From Nitrospirota bacterium (GTDB lineage Bacteria > JACPQY01), in assembly GCA_016190245.1 (NCBI GenBank), contig JACPQY010000036.1, positions 1 through 49,052 on the forward strand: 49,052 bases of DNA, given 5' to 3'. A model generated the notes under the pieces. It saw only the letters and a list, made by a program, of their open reading frames with translations. It did not search any database and had not been told where the DNA came from. The position numbers and the translations under genes were made by a program. This document shows positions 19,599-26,862 of the stretch, piece after piece. Numbering within the stretch: position 1 is the stretch's first letter; each line of letters opens with the position of its first letter.

Positions 19599-19747
19599 GT
19601 AGGGACGCATTCCTATGCGTCCGAGAAGACGGACCGATCGGAATCGGTCCCTACAGCGTTGAATGCAGGCCATCCTGGCCTGCTTCCTTTCGCAGTACCA
19701 GGCCGTCCTGGGCCAGGTACGAAGAAGGCACACCCATCGGGTGCGCC
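19599..19747. repeat. Cluster of five short hairpins
   Basis: Hairpin 1 is GGACGCAT-TCCT-ATGCGTCC (19603-19622). Hairpin 2 is GGACCGAT-CGGA-ATCGGTCC (19631-19650). Both are enclosed by an outer GTAGGGAC/GTCCCTAC pair (19599-19606 and 19647-19654). Hairpin 3 is GCAGGCCA-TCC-TGGCCTGC (19665-19683). Hairpin 4 pairs GTACCAGGCC with GGCCAGGTAC with one mismatch (19695-19720). Hairpin 5 is GGCACACCC-ATC-GGGTGCGCC with one mismatch (19727-19747). They look like dispersed extragenic palindromes. Confidence 0.7.
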
Positions 19748-19823
19748 CCCTTAGCTCGGGAATCCGGCATTGCCGACGGATTAAGGACTTCAGTACATCC
19801 TCGCAAAAGTGTTCGATCGTCTT

Positions 19824-19889
19824 GAGATCGCCCTCGCGATGACGTAGAGGGGCGTCATTGCGATCCGCCGCAGGCGGAGAAGCAATCTC
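19824..19889. repeat. Dispersed palindromic element, copy 1 (CATTGCGA...AGCAATCTC)
   Basis: Right half CGTCATTGCGATCC...AGCAATCTC, with a shortened left half GAGATCGCCCTCGCGATGACG. Related copies are at 25902-25972 and 37683-37763. It carries an inner CCGCCGCAGGCGG palindrome shared with copy 3 but not copy 2. It ends 28 nt from the stop codon of the BY-kinase gene. Confidence 0.75.
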
Positions 19890-19917
19890 GAGATGGTCAC
19901 GGACTTCTAAATGGCGC

Positions 19918-22191
19918 TCACGCCTGAGCCGGCGGTTCGGGTGGGGTCGGGTGCTCGTGATGACCCTTGCGTTTCCAACGGCGCGCCAATCGTGCGGTCA
20001 CGGAATCCCACGCCTTTCGAACCGACGACCGGCCGCTGAAATCCGTCTCGGGGGCATACCGCCGGTAGTGATACCGGTAGGAGTAGCGCGAGTAGAAGTA
20101 GCGCCCCTGGTAGTCCACGTCGTTCAGGACCACGCCGACGATCTTGCCCTGCGAGCCTTTCAGATGGTCGAGCGTACGCTGGGTGATGTCTCTTGCGGTG
20201 CGTCCGATCCGATAGACCAGGACGATCCCGTCCACGTGGGGCGCCAGCACACTGGCGTCCGCCACCGGGAGCGTGGGCGGCGAGTCCACGATGATCACGT
20301 CGAATGCCTCACGCAGCTCGTTGAGGAAGCCGCGCTGCATCAGCATGTCGAGGGTGGTGGGTGGATGAACGGACGTCGGTCCGGCGTTGATGATGTGGAA
20401 GTTGTCGAGTCCCGGGGACGCCTCGAGCGATTCCAGATCCAGGCCGTGGTACATGAAGTCGGCCACGGTCTTGACCGTCGTGCGCCAGTCGATGCCTTCG
20501 GACGCGATGTTCGTCAGGCCCACGTCGTTCTCCACCGGGAAATTCTTCTGCACCGTCGGCCTGCGCGTGTTGGCCTCCACCAACACGGTACGCAGGTGCC
20601 CCTGCGCGAAGGAGAGCGCCAGATTCGCGCTGACGAACGACTTGCCTTCCTGCGGGGTGGCGCTCGTCACGAGAATGACCTTGAGGTTCTCTTTCCGGCG
20701 CAGGAGCATGCGCAGGCTCTGAAAATTCTCGCTCACGGGGGCCTTGGGGAAGAAGTGCACGACCATCGTCGAGGCATACGGGGATGACACGTTGGCCGGG
20801 ACGCCGCCCCTCAGGTGCTTTTCCTGCTCGAGGGTCTCGCGCAATTCGAAGTGAGGGATCACGCTGAGCACGGAGAGGTGGAGAAAGCTTTCGACGTCCG
20901 CGACCGTCTCCATCGAGTAGTCAAAGGATTCCCTCAGAAACGCCAGACCTATGCCGACCATCAAGCCCACGAGGCCGAGGGAGGCGACGGGGAGCAAGGA
21001 GATCTTGTTCATGGGCTGCGTCGGGACGAGGGCGTATTCCGCAATCCGCACGTTGGTGCTCTGGATCGCGCCGCCGAGTTGGGCACGCTGGAAGGCCTCG
21101 TCCACGCTGTCCATCATCGAGCGGTAGCGGTCCGACTTGCGCTGGAGACGCCCCAACTCGATCTCCGCCTCGAGGTATCGGCTGTTCTGGGTCTCGGTCT
21201 CCTGCCGCGTCTCTTCGATCCGCCGCCCCTCCTCCTCGATCTCCCGGCGCGCCTGGTCCAGGTACTGCCGCATCCGGGCGACCAGCCCCCCGATCCGCTC
21301 GTTGACCGCAAGCACCTCCGGGTGGGAGGCCGTGAAGAGGAGTTGCTTGTCCCGTTTCTCGAAAAGCGCCAACACCAGCCCCTCGCGGTGCGGCTCGAAG
21401 CCCGACGGGGCCTCGCGCCACTCGAAGGACGGAACCGAATCTCCCTCCAAGGCGCCGGGATCGTCCAGAAGGGCCCGCAACTCGTTCAGGCGCGCAAGCC
21501 GGCGCTCCACCGCCTCCCCCTGCGCCTCGAGATCCGACAAGCGGTTGAGGTTCATGGACACCGAGGCCTCCACGCCCAGCATCCCGTGCTCGCGCCGGAA
21601 CCGGCTCACCTCCTCCTCCGCGGCGGACGCCAACTCCTCCAGGCGAGCCTGGTACTTGCTGGTCATGGCCTTGGTTTCGGTGTTCCGCGAAAAGGCCTGT
21701 TCGATCCGATAGGCCTTGAACTCGGAAGCAACCAAGTTCGCCATGTCCCGCGCCTCGTGCGGGTTGGTGGACGTGGCAAAGATGTCCACGATGCGCGTGC
21801 TGCTGCGGTGGCGGGCCTCAACCCGGGACTGCAGGTCCTTTACCCGCCGCACCATCTCCTCGTTCTCGAAAAGACGGTCAACAGAGACATCCTCCGGAAC
21901 GACCCCGAGCTTCTTCCCGACCGCCACGATCACCGGCAGGCTGGTGATCACCTCCAGCTCGGTGAGAAGGGTGGAGGGCGGCTCCCAGTACGTGGAGTAG
22001 CCCGCGGCCGACATCGCCGTCTGCTCGAACTCGACCGTGGCACGGGCCTTGTAGACCGGCGTCTGCCGGCGGATGAAGGTCATCCCGACCAGGACGGAAG
22101 CCACCAGGGTCAGAACGACGATCCACTTGCGCTTGCGCACCACGCGCAGAACGTCCGGCAACGAGGCGGTCTGTGAACGATCCGCAGGCAC
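19918..22191 (-). CDS. Wzc-like polysaccharide co-polymerase / BY-kinase
   Basis: 757 aa, GTG start. It would control chain length and export of an exopolysaccharide at the inner membrane. Seen: an N-terminal Wzz-type segment with the first membrane helix (about 23-42, WIVVLTLVASVLVGMTF), a long periplasmic coiled coil (about 150-385), a second helix (about 398-417), and a cytoplasmic P-loop domain with Walker A SATPQEGKS (near 510), Walker A' VLVEANTRRP (near 540), Walker B FDVIIVDSPP (near 635) and a tyrosine-rich cluster YFYSRYSYRYHYRRY (about 695-712), the usual autophosphorylation tail. Odd: the Walker A' aspartates (usually D.D) are E and N, so kinase activity may be altered. It lies 62 bp downstream of the HD-GYP gene, probably one operon. 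No glycosyltransferases are nearby. Confidence 0.88.
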   Translation of the reverse strand: MPADRSQTASLPDVLRVVRKRKWIVVLTLVASVLVGMTFIRRQTPVYKARATVEFEQTAMSAAGYSTYWEPPSTLLTELEVITSLPVIVAVGKKLGVVPEDVSVDRLFENEEMVRRVKDLQSRVEARHRSSTRIVDIFATSTNPHEARDMANLVASEFKAYRIEQAFSRNTETKAMTSKYQARLEELASAAEEEVSRFRREHGMLGVEASVSMNLNRLSDLEAQGEAVERRLARLNELRALLDDPGALEGDSVPSFEWREAPSGFEPHREGLVLALFEKRDKQLLFTASHPEVLAVNERIGGLVARMRQYLDQARREIEEEGRRIEETRQETETQNSRYLEAEIELGRLQRKSDRYRSMMDSVDEAFQRAQLGGAIQSTNVRIAEYALVPTQPMNKISLLPVASLGLVGLMVGIGLAFLRESFDYSMETVADVESFLHLSVLSVIPHFELRETLEQEKHLRGGVPANVSSPYASTMVVHFFPKAPVSENFQSLRMLLRRKENLKVILVTSATPQEGKSFVSANLALSFAQGHLRTVLVEANTRRPTVQKNFPVENDVGLTNIASEGIDWRTTVKTVADFMYHGLDLESLEASPGLDNFHIINAGPTSVHPPTTLDMLMQRGFLNELREAFDVIIVDSPPTLPVADASVLAPHVDGIVLVYRIGRTARDITQRTLDHLKGSQGKIVGVVLNDVDYQGRYFYSRYSYRYHYRRYAPETDFSGRSSVRKAWDSVTARLARRWKRKGHHEHPTPPEPPAQA

Positions 22192-22253
22192 GGGTCAGCG
22201 CCTTTCCGCTACGCTGGGTCTCTCCCGGCCGGCCCCACCGGTCCGGAAAGCCA

Positions 22254-23255
22254 TCACTGGGCGGGGGCGTTGACGCTCGAATCCAGAAAAGAGGACGAAA
22301 GGTCCAGCCGCGCGGTGATGTGCACCATGGGAAGGTGCCGCAGATCCAGAACGCGGGGCTGCTTGAGCGAGATGCCCTCGCTCACCAACTCCACCACCGG
22401 CCGCAGCGGCGCCTCGGGGTGCGTGCGAACCACCCGCGCCACACGCCCCGTCGAGAGACGCACGCCGGTGCCCGGCGGGTAGGGCGTCACTCGCCTCAGG
22501 GCTGCAATCCATAGGTCCTTCGGAAATATCCCCCGTCCTGCGTGCAGAAGCTGCTGCAGAGCGTCCGCGAACGAACGGCCCGACCGATGGGGACGATCAT
22601 GGGTGACACTCTCAAGGGTATCACAAAAGCCCACGACGCACGCGAGATGATCGATGCCCGACCCCTTCAGGCCCTGGGGATATCCCGTGCCATCGAGCCT
22701 CTCCTGCTCCTGGTGCACGATCCGCGAAACAACCCCGTTCACCTTCGACGCGCGAAGCAACTCCCGGCCCAACTCGGGGTGCGCGCGGATAATTCTCTTC
22801 TCCGAATCCGATAAGGGGCGATTCGCCACCAAAACGTCCTTGGGTACCTCGAACATCCCGATGTCATGAACCAGAGCGCCCGCGGTCAACTCGATCCGCA
22901 CCTCCTCCTCCAACTCCATCTCCGGCGCCACGCATCCGGCCAGGATCGCCACGTTGAGCGAATGCTCGACAAGAAACTCCTCCCTGTGGTCGGACGCCGC
23001 CCGCTTGAGCGAGCGTTCCAGCCACATCTCGGGTAGGGTGCCGACCTCACGCAACAGGTCGGAAGCCAAGTCCAGAAGCTCGTTCTCTCCCACCCCCCGC
23101 CGGCTCACGATTCCCGCGCAGACCCTGAAAAGCCGATCCTTCATGCGGCCATAGGCGAGGTCCACACCCTCGCGCCGCTTCCGGAGGATCTCCGGCGCCA
23201 TGGCCTGCTGGTCCACGGCCACCAGCCTGTCAGGGATTCGTGCATTCATAGTCAT
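22254..23255 (-). CDS. HD-GYP domain protein, predicted c-di-GMP phosphodiesterase
   Basis: 333 aa. HD-GYP proteins hydrolyse c-di-GMP to pGpG or GMP. Seen: a helical N-terminus without a recognisable receiver domain, HD motif H130-D131 (HDIGMF), the DGTGYP signature (188-193) and GLKGSGI. The C-terminal 70 residues (VRLSTGRVARVV...PRVLDL) resemble the tail of HD-GYP proteins. Odd: before DGTGYP, where most family members have HHER, this protein has HQEQER (181-186), so a metal-binding histidine is replaced. The start is uncertain: ATG at 23255 or 23249 sits only 6-12 nt after the predicted sigma-54 transcription start, and an internal start (for example 23207) is possible. It is first in an apparent operon with the BY-kinase gene. 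Confidence 0.85.
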   Translation of the reverse strand: MTMNARIPDRLVAVDQQAMAPEILRKRREGVDLAYGRMKDRLFRVCAGIVSRRGVGENELLDLASDLLREVGTLPEMWLERSLKRAASDHREEFLVEHSLNVAILAGCVAPEMELEEEVRIELTAGALVHDIGMFEVPKDVLVANRPLSDSEKRIIRAHPELGRELLRASKVNGVVSRIVHQEQERLDGTGYPQGLKGSGIDHLACVVGFCDTLESVTHDRPHRSGRSFADALQQLLHAGRGIFPKDLWIAALRRVTPYPPGTGVRLSTGRVARVVRTHPEAPLRPVVELVSEGISLKQPRVLDLRHLPMVHITARLDLSSSFLDSSVNAPAQ

Positions 23256-23270
23256 CGTGCCGCATTCATA

Positions 23271-23287
23271 AGCAAGAGGGGTGCCAG
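23271..23287 (-). promoter_or_regulatory. Sigma-54 (-24/-12) promoter of the HD-GYP/BY-kinase operon
   Basis: The minus strand reads CTGGCACCCCTCTTGCT: perfect TGGCAC, five-base spacer, perfect TTGCT. The transcript is predicted to start near 23261, just before the HD-GYP start codon. It is the best of the three -24/-12 sites, and rpoN itself is in the window (39126-40565). Confidence 0.75.
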
Positions 23288-23397
23288 AAACAACTCATTT
23301 GTTGATCATATAACTACTTGCGATAACATAGCAACCCAGACAATATTTATGTGTACAGCAATTCACAAGATGAGACAAATGAAAACATTCACATACA

Positions 23398-23415
23398 TGT
23401 CAGAGAAATTGACAG
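23398..23415. promoter_or_regulatory. Putative enhancer site 3, TGTCA-N8-GACAG
   Basis: TGTCAGAGAAATTGACAG, 111 bp upstream of the -24 element of the HD-GYP operon. It is also 46 bp upstream of the -35 box of the divergent chemoreceptor-like gene, so the bound protein could affect both. Confidence 0.6.
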
Positions 23416-23460
23416 CCTCTCTCCGGGAGGCTCTACCACACCCGCCGCGCCTCTGTTCCG

Positions 23461-23489
23461 TTGACAGGACACCCCTCCTCCCATATCAT
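23461..23489 (+). promoter_or_regulatory. Sigma-70-type promoter of the chemoreceptor-like gene
   Basis: TTGACA (23461-23466), 17-nt spacer, TATCAT (23484-23489). The same box pair and spacing are found upstream of panB. The leader to ATG 23661 is about 165 nt. Confidence 0.65.
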
Positions 23490-23660
23490 GCTTTCCTGTG
23501 TGCGTATGGATGCGCACTCTATGCCCCTCGCTTCGCGTTCTTGCCGCTGTCTCCCGGCTGGCGGCCTGCGTCGGCCACTCGCCTCGATTTCTTCGCCCTT
23601 TCGCTCATTCCCGCACCCACCCGCTCAGCCTTTCATTTATTATAGGCTAACCCCTGACCG

Positions 23661-25829
23661 ATGAACACCCCATCCGCCCCTCAGCCCACCTCCTTCCCTC
23701 CATCGCCGGGCGACGCGAACACCGCGCCTCGCCCCCTCCTGACTCTCATCCTAATGCCCCTCGGAGGCCTGGCGATGGTGTCCATCGGTTTGGCCATCGG
23801 CACTGCCGCGCTGAACTTGAACCTGCGAGACCGGCTCTCTTCCTATCGGCTCGAAAGTCAGCCCGCCCTCGATTCGGCCCGGCAGATCCGGAACCTGCTC
23901 GAGGATGAGAAGACGCTCGCCCTGAACCGCGCTCTCCAAGCCGAACCGGCCGGAACCGCGGGTCTGGCGCAGATCCGCTCAGAAGTGGAGGATGAGATCC
24001 ACCGCCTCGAGCGTTCCGCGGTTATGCCGGTGGAGCAAACCGATCGTCTCCGCTCCCTCCACGGTCGTTTCGTGCAGGCCACCGACAGCCTGCTGAAGGA
24101 GGCCGCTCAGCTTTCGCATGCTCACGGTCCTCTGCACGGGCTCTCGGCTTTTGTCAGGTCGGCTCGGAACCCGGACGAGGATCTCTACAGCCACCTCCAC
24201 GTGGGCGAGGATGAGGCGACCGAGCGGTCGAGCCGGCTCTCGGAGAGAACGGCGCAGTACGAAACCGAGACCGCCAACATCCTGACCGAACTTCGCGAGG
24301 GCACGATCCTCCCCATGGCGGGGGAGGTCGAGCGGATCCAGCGGGGAGCCGAGACCCGGGCCACCTTGGCCGCAGGCGTGGCGGCAGGACTCGCCGGGAT
24401 GGCGCTCGTGAGCTTTGTGGCGGGACTGTTCTTCCTCCGTCGGACGGTCCTCCAGCCCATCCTGCGACTCTCGCACCGAACCTCGGGCGAGGTCGAGCCG
24501 CCCCCGCTGCCAGCGCGGGCGCCGCCTCGAGAAGTTCATGCCCTCGTCCGTGCGCTGACGGAGCGCGCCGACCGGGCCGTGCAGACGGCGCGGGAGGAAC
24601 AGAGCCGCCTCGCATTCCTGCGCGAAGCCGTCGCCCACCTCCATCAGCAACTCCGGGACGTTCGCGAGGGCGATCTCCAGAGGGACGTGGACCTGGACGG
24701 CGTAGAGGAGGTTCGGGACCTTGCTCGCGAGATCCGGGAGTTCATCGCCCGCCTCCGGGCCACCCTGGAGGGCGCCTCGCGCGCGGGCCGCCGACTGGCC
24801 CGTGTGCTGCACGACGTGACCGCCGCGGCCGAAACCACCCTCCGGGGCGCCGACGGGCAGGTCCCGCTCCTCGAACAAGCCTCCCAGGCCGCCGCCGAAC
24901 TCGGTGGCGCTCTCCAGCGGACGCGCGAAGCCATCGACACCCTCGCCGAACCCGCGAGGGAGGCCGAGGACCGCACGCGAAAGGCGCGCCGACTCCTGGA
25001 CGAGACGCTGCCCGCCCTCACCCAGGGCCAGGACGCTTTGAGGGAGCTCTCAGAGAAACTGGACGCCTGGGCCGAGCCGCTCGTGGACGCCGACCACCTC
25101 GTGCGCACGCTGGCCTCCGGGGTCGAGCAGATGCAGCTCCTGGCACTCAACGTCTCGTTCGAGGCCTCGCGCACCGGCGAGGCCGGAAAGGGTTTCGCCC
25201 TCGCCGCCGAACAGATGCGCGCGATCATCGATCGCGCCTCCCAGGCCTGCCGCGACCTCACCCTCCGATTGGAGAGGATGGATGTGGACGCGCGCCAAGT
25301 TCGCCGTGCCCTGCACGACCGCTGCGACGAGAGCGCCCGCGCCGCGGACCGCCTCCAATCGTCCACCGCGCTCCTGGATGCCGCCCTCGCTCACACCAAC
25401 CGGACCTCCGACACGTCTCAGGCGCTGTCGCGCGACGTGGCCCGCCACGCCTCCACCGCCGCCCAGGTGCTCCGGCGCATCGAAAGCCTCCTCCCCCTCA
25501 CCGAGGATCTGATCCGCGGCTCGCAGAGCGCCCTCGCGGGGCTTCGCGACGCGCGCGAGGCCGTGGCGGTCCTCGACCCCTCCTCCACCCCACCCCAGCC
25601 GACCCCCACTCCCCTCCCGGCGGCGCCCCGCGAGGCCACCCCGACAACAGTCTCCACCGCTCGCGACACAGCCCCAACGGAGGCGGTCACCGCCGGGGAG
25701 ACAACGGCGGCACCCGTGGAGCCCGAACCCTCCCCCGCACCCCCAGCTTCAGACGAAGACGTTGATTTCGTCGGCATGCGCCTCGGGATGCAGCGCCCCA
25801 TTCGCAAACCCCCAACTCGTGAGCCGTGA
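23661..25829 (+). CDS. Membrane chemoreceptor-like protein (MCP signalling hairpin)
   Basis: 722 aa. Seen: a short cytoplasmic Pro-rich N-terminus, TM1 (about 28-50, LILMPLGGLAMVSIGLAIG), a helical periplasmic region of about 190 residues, TM2 (about 238-260), a weak HAMP-like stretch, then a long coiled coil. The MCP tip signature is present at about 492-520: LLALNVSFEASRTGEAGKGF, close to the canonical LLALNAAIEAARAGE..RGF and to PilJ-type receptors. After it comes a Pro/Thr-rich linker of about 110 residues and the C-terminal DEDVDFVGMRLGM. No methylation pentapeptide was recognised. It probably signals through a CheA/CheW-type array encoded elsewhere; the input is unknown. It is divergent from the HD-GYP gene, suggesting a shared link to surface behaviour (inference). 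Confidence 0.85.
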   Translation: MNTPSAPQPTSFPPSPGDANTAPRPLLTLILMPLGGLAMVSIGLAIGTAALNLNLRDRLSSYRLESQPALDSARQIRNLLEDEKTLALNRALQAEPAGTAGLAQIRSEVEDEIHRLERSAVMPVEQTDRLRSLHGRFVQATDSLLKEAAQLSHAHGPLHGLSAFVRSARNPDEDLYSHLHVGEDEATERSSRLSERTAQYETETANILTELREGTILPMAGEVERIQRGAETRATLAAGVAAGLAGMALVSFVAGLFFLRRTVLQPILRLSHRTSGEVEPPPLPARAPPREVHALVRALTERADRAVQTAREEQSRLAFLREAVAHLHQQLRDVREGDLQRDVDLDGVEEVRDLAREIREFIARLRATLEGASRAGRRLARVLHDVTAAAETTLRGADGQVPLLEQASQAAAELGGALQRTREAIDTLAEPAREAEDRTRKARRLLDETLPALTQGQDALRELSEKLDAWAEPLVDADHLVRTLASGVEQMQLLALNVSFEASRTGEAGKGFALAAEQMRAIIDRASQACRDLTLRLERMDVDARQVRRALHDRCDESARAADRLQSSTALLDAALAHTNRTSDTSQALSRDVARHASTAAQVLRRIESLLPLTEDLIRGSQSALAGLRDAREAVAVLDPSSTPPQPTPTPLPAAPREATPTTVSTARDTAPTEAVTAGETTAAPVEPEPSPAPPASDEDVDFVGMRLGMQRPIRKPPTREP

Positions 25830-25901
25830 GCCGGAACCCCGCACAGAAGAAATCTGCCGGATTCTTGATTTCTAGGTTGACAATGGAGTCGCAGCAGGTA
25901 G

Positions 25902-25972
25902 GAGATTGCTTCGTCGAAGACTCCTCGCAATGACGGGCAAGGGTGTCATTGCGAGCGAAGCGAAGCAATCTC
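25902..25972. repeat. Dispersed palindromic element, copy 2 (full length)
   Basis: The left half GAGATTGCTTCGTCGAAGA...CGCAATGACG is the reverse-complement counterpart of the right half TGTCATTGCGAGCGAAGCG...AAGCAATCTC. Read in the forward frame it codes VIASEAKQS, a stretch that lengthens the downstream thioesterase frame artificially. Confidence 0.85.
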
Positions 25973-26001
25973 ATGAGCCCATTAGCAATCCAGACCTCAA
26001 T

Positions 26002-26502
26002 ATGATGCGTGACCGTCATTCGGGCCGCGTACGAGTTCCCGATCGCCCGGAAGCGTACCGATTCAACACGTCGCTTCGCGTCAGGTTCGCGGAAACCGAC
26101 GCCCAAGGCGTGGTCTACAACGCGAACTACCTCGTCTACTTCGAAGTCGGGCGCGTCGAATACCTGCGCCAGCTCTTCGGCGACGACTTCTTTAGCGCCG
26201 ATCGCCCGTACGCCGTCACGGTGGCGGAGGCACACTGCCGTTTCATATCGTCCGCCCGCTTCGACCAGGCCCTGCACATCCACTCCCGCATCCCGCGTTT
26301 CGGCCAAAGCTCCTACCGCTTCGAGTACCTTATCCGCAATCCGGCGCGAGATCGGACCGTGGCCCTCGGCTACACGACGATGGTCACGCTCGACCGCCAG
26401 ACCATGCGCCCCATCCGCGTCCCCCGCCCCTTCGTCGAGCGCGTGACCGCCTTCGAAGAAATTTCCGTTCTCCCCCCGCCCTCGCCGGGAGAGACCGAGT
26501 AG
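26002..26502 (+). CDS. YbgC/4HBT-family hotdog thioesterase
   Basis: 166 aa from ATG 26002 (or 26005). The hydrolase cleaves acyl-CoA-type thioesters. The family signature is clear: RFAETDAQGVVYNANYLVYF with the catalytic-type Asp33, followed by FEVGRVEYLRQL and a hotdog pattern through RFEYLIRNPARDRTVALGYTTMV. The frame is open back to 25906, but those 32 codons translate a dispersed repeat (VIASEAKQS), so the shorter start is chosen. It is not near tol-pal genes, the usual YbgC neighbourhood. The exact substrate cannot be told from sequence. Confidence 0.88.
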   Translation: MMRDRHSGRVRVPDRPEAYRFNTSLRVRFAETDAQGVVYNANYLVYFEVGRVEYLRQLFGDDFFSADRPYAVTVAEAHCRFISSARFDQALHIHSRIPRFGQSSYRFEYLIRNPARDRTVALGYTTMVTLDRQTMRPIRVPRPFVERVTAFEEISVLPPPSPGETE

Positions 26503-26598
26503 GCGCCCCACACCTGACGACAGCTACCTCCAGCGCGGTTTGCGCCCCATTTCCAACCTCTCGAGGGTAGCCGCAGCCCCTTGCCCAGGAGGGCATGG

Positions 26599-26644
26599 GG
26601 CCATGATAAGTTGTGGCCCAGGATGGGCCACATAAAACATGGCC
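26599..26644. repeat. Nested hairpin with GGA loop
   Basis: Outer pair GGCCATG (26599-26605)/CATGGCC (26638-26644) encloses GTGGCCCA-GGA-TGGGCCAC (26613-26631), a perfect 8-bp stem. The design is the same as at 19599-19654 (outer 7-8 bp pair, inner 8-bp stem with a three- or four-base loop). Confidence 0.65.
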
Positions 26645-26663
26645 TTCAGCCTGCGGCCCAGAC

Positions 26664-26724
26664 GCGGGCTGCCTGCCCGCCGAAGTCCGTCCGCCGTGGC
26701 GGACCGGACAGGCGGGAAGCCCGC
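26664..26724. repeat. 61-nt interrupted long palindrome
   Basis: Arms GCGGGCT (26664-26670)/AGCCCGC (26718-26724), then CCCGCC/GGCGGG, GTCCG/CGGAC and TCCGCC/GGCGGA around a central GT. It is likely a dispersed extragenic palindrome and may terminate thioesterase transcription. Confidence 0.6.
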
Positions 26725-26789
26725 GGCTAGAAAGGCCTTGGGGTAAGGGTGGATGGACGAGGTCCACCGGAGGAACGTCACGCTTCGGC

Positions 26790-26817
26790 TTGACAAAAGA
26801 TCGGGGTCTGATAATTT
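26790..26817 (+). promoter_or_regulatory. Sigma-70-like promoter of the lipoprotein gene
   Basis: TTGACA (26790-26795), 16-nt spacer, TAATTT (26812-26817). The start codon lies about 40 nt after the predicted transcription start, behind GAGGAGGG. Confidence 0.45.
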
Positions 26818-26862
26818 CGGTCCGAAACCAGTTACCGGTTCCGTATTGAGGAGGGACAGTTG

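Larger units (their letters stand above)
19214..19917. other. 704-nt intergenic region: promoter, enhancer site, hairpin cluster
   Basis: No convincing gene was found. It holds, from the giant gene outwards, a -24/-12-like promoter (19396-19410), an enhancer-like palindrome (19510-19527), a cluster of short hairpins (19599-19747) and a dispersed CATTGCGA element (19824-19889) next to the stop codon of the BY-kinase gene. Confidence 0.7.
23256..23660. other. Divergent intergenic region with two promoters
   Basis: 405 nt between the HD-GYP gene (leftward) and the chemoreceptor-like gene (rightward). It is more AT-rich than its neighbours at 23290-23410. It contains a sigma-54-like promoter (23271-23287), an enhancer-like palindrome (23398-23415) and a sigma-70-like promoter (23461-23489). 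The 98-codon frame at 23349-23645 has no recognisable content and is not called. Confidence 0.7.
26503..26862. other. 360-nt intergenic region rich in palindromes, with a promoter
   Basis: No gene seen. Two hairpin elements (26599-26644 and 26664-26724) are followed by a sigma-70-like promoter (26790-26817) and the ribosome binding site of the lipoprotein gene. Confidence 0.6.

Noticed and set aside
23349-23645. 98-codon plus-strand frame in the divergent region
   Set aside because: Lies over the promoter of the chemoreceptor-like gene; no ribosome binding site or recognisable sequence.
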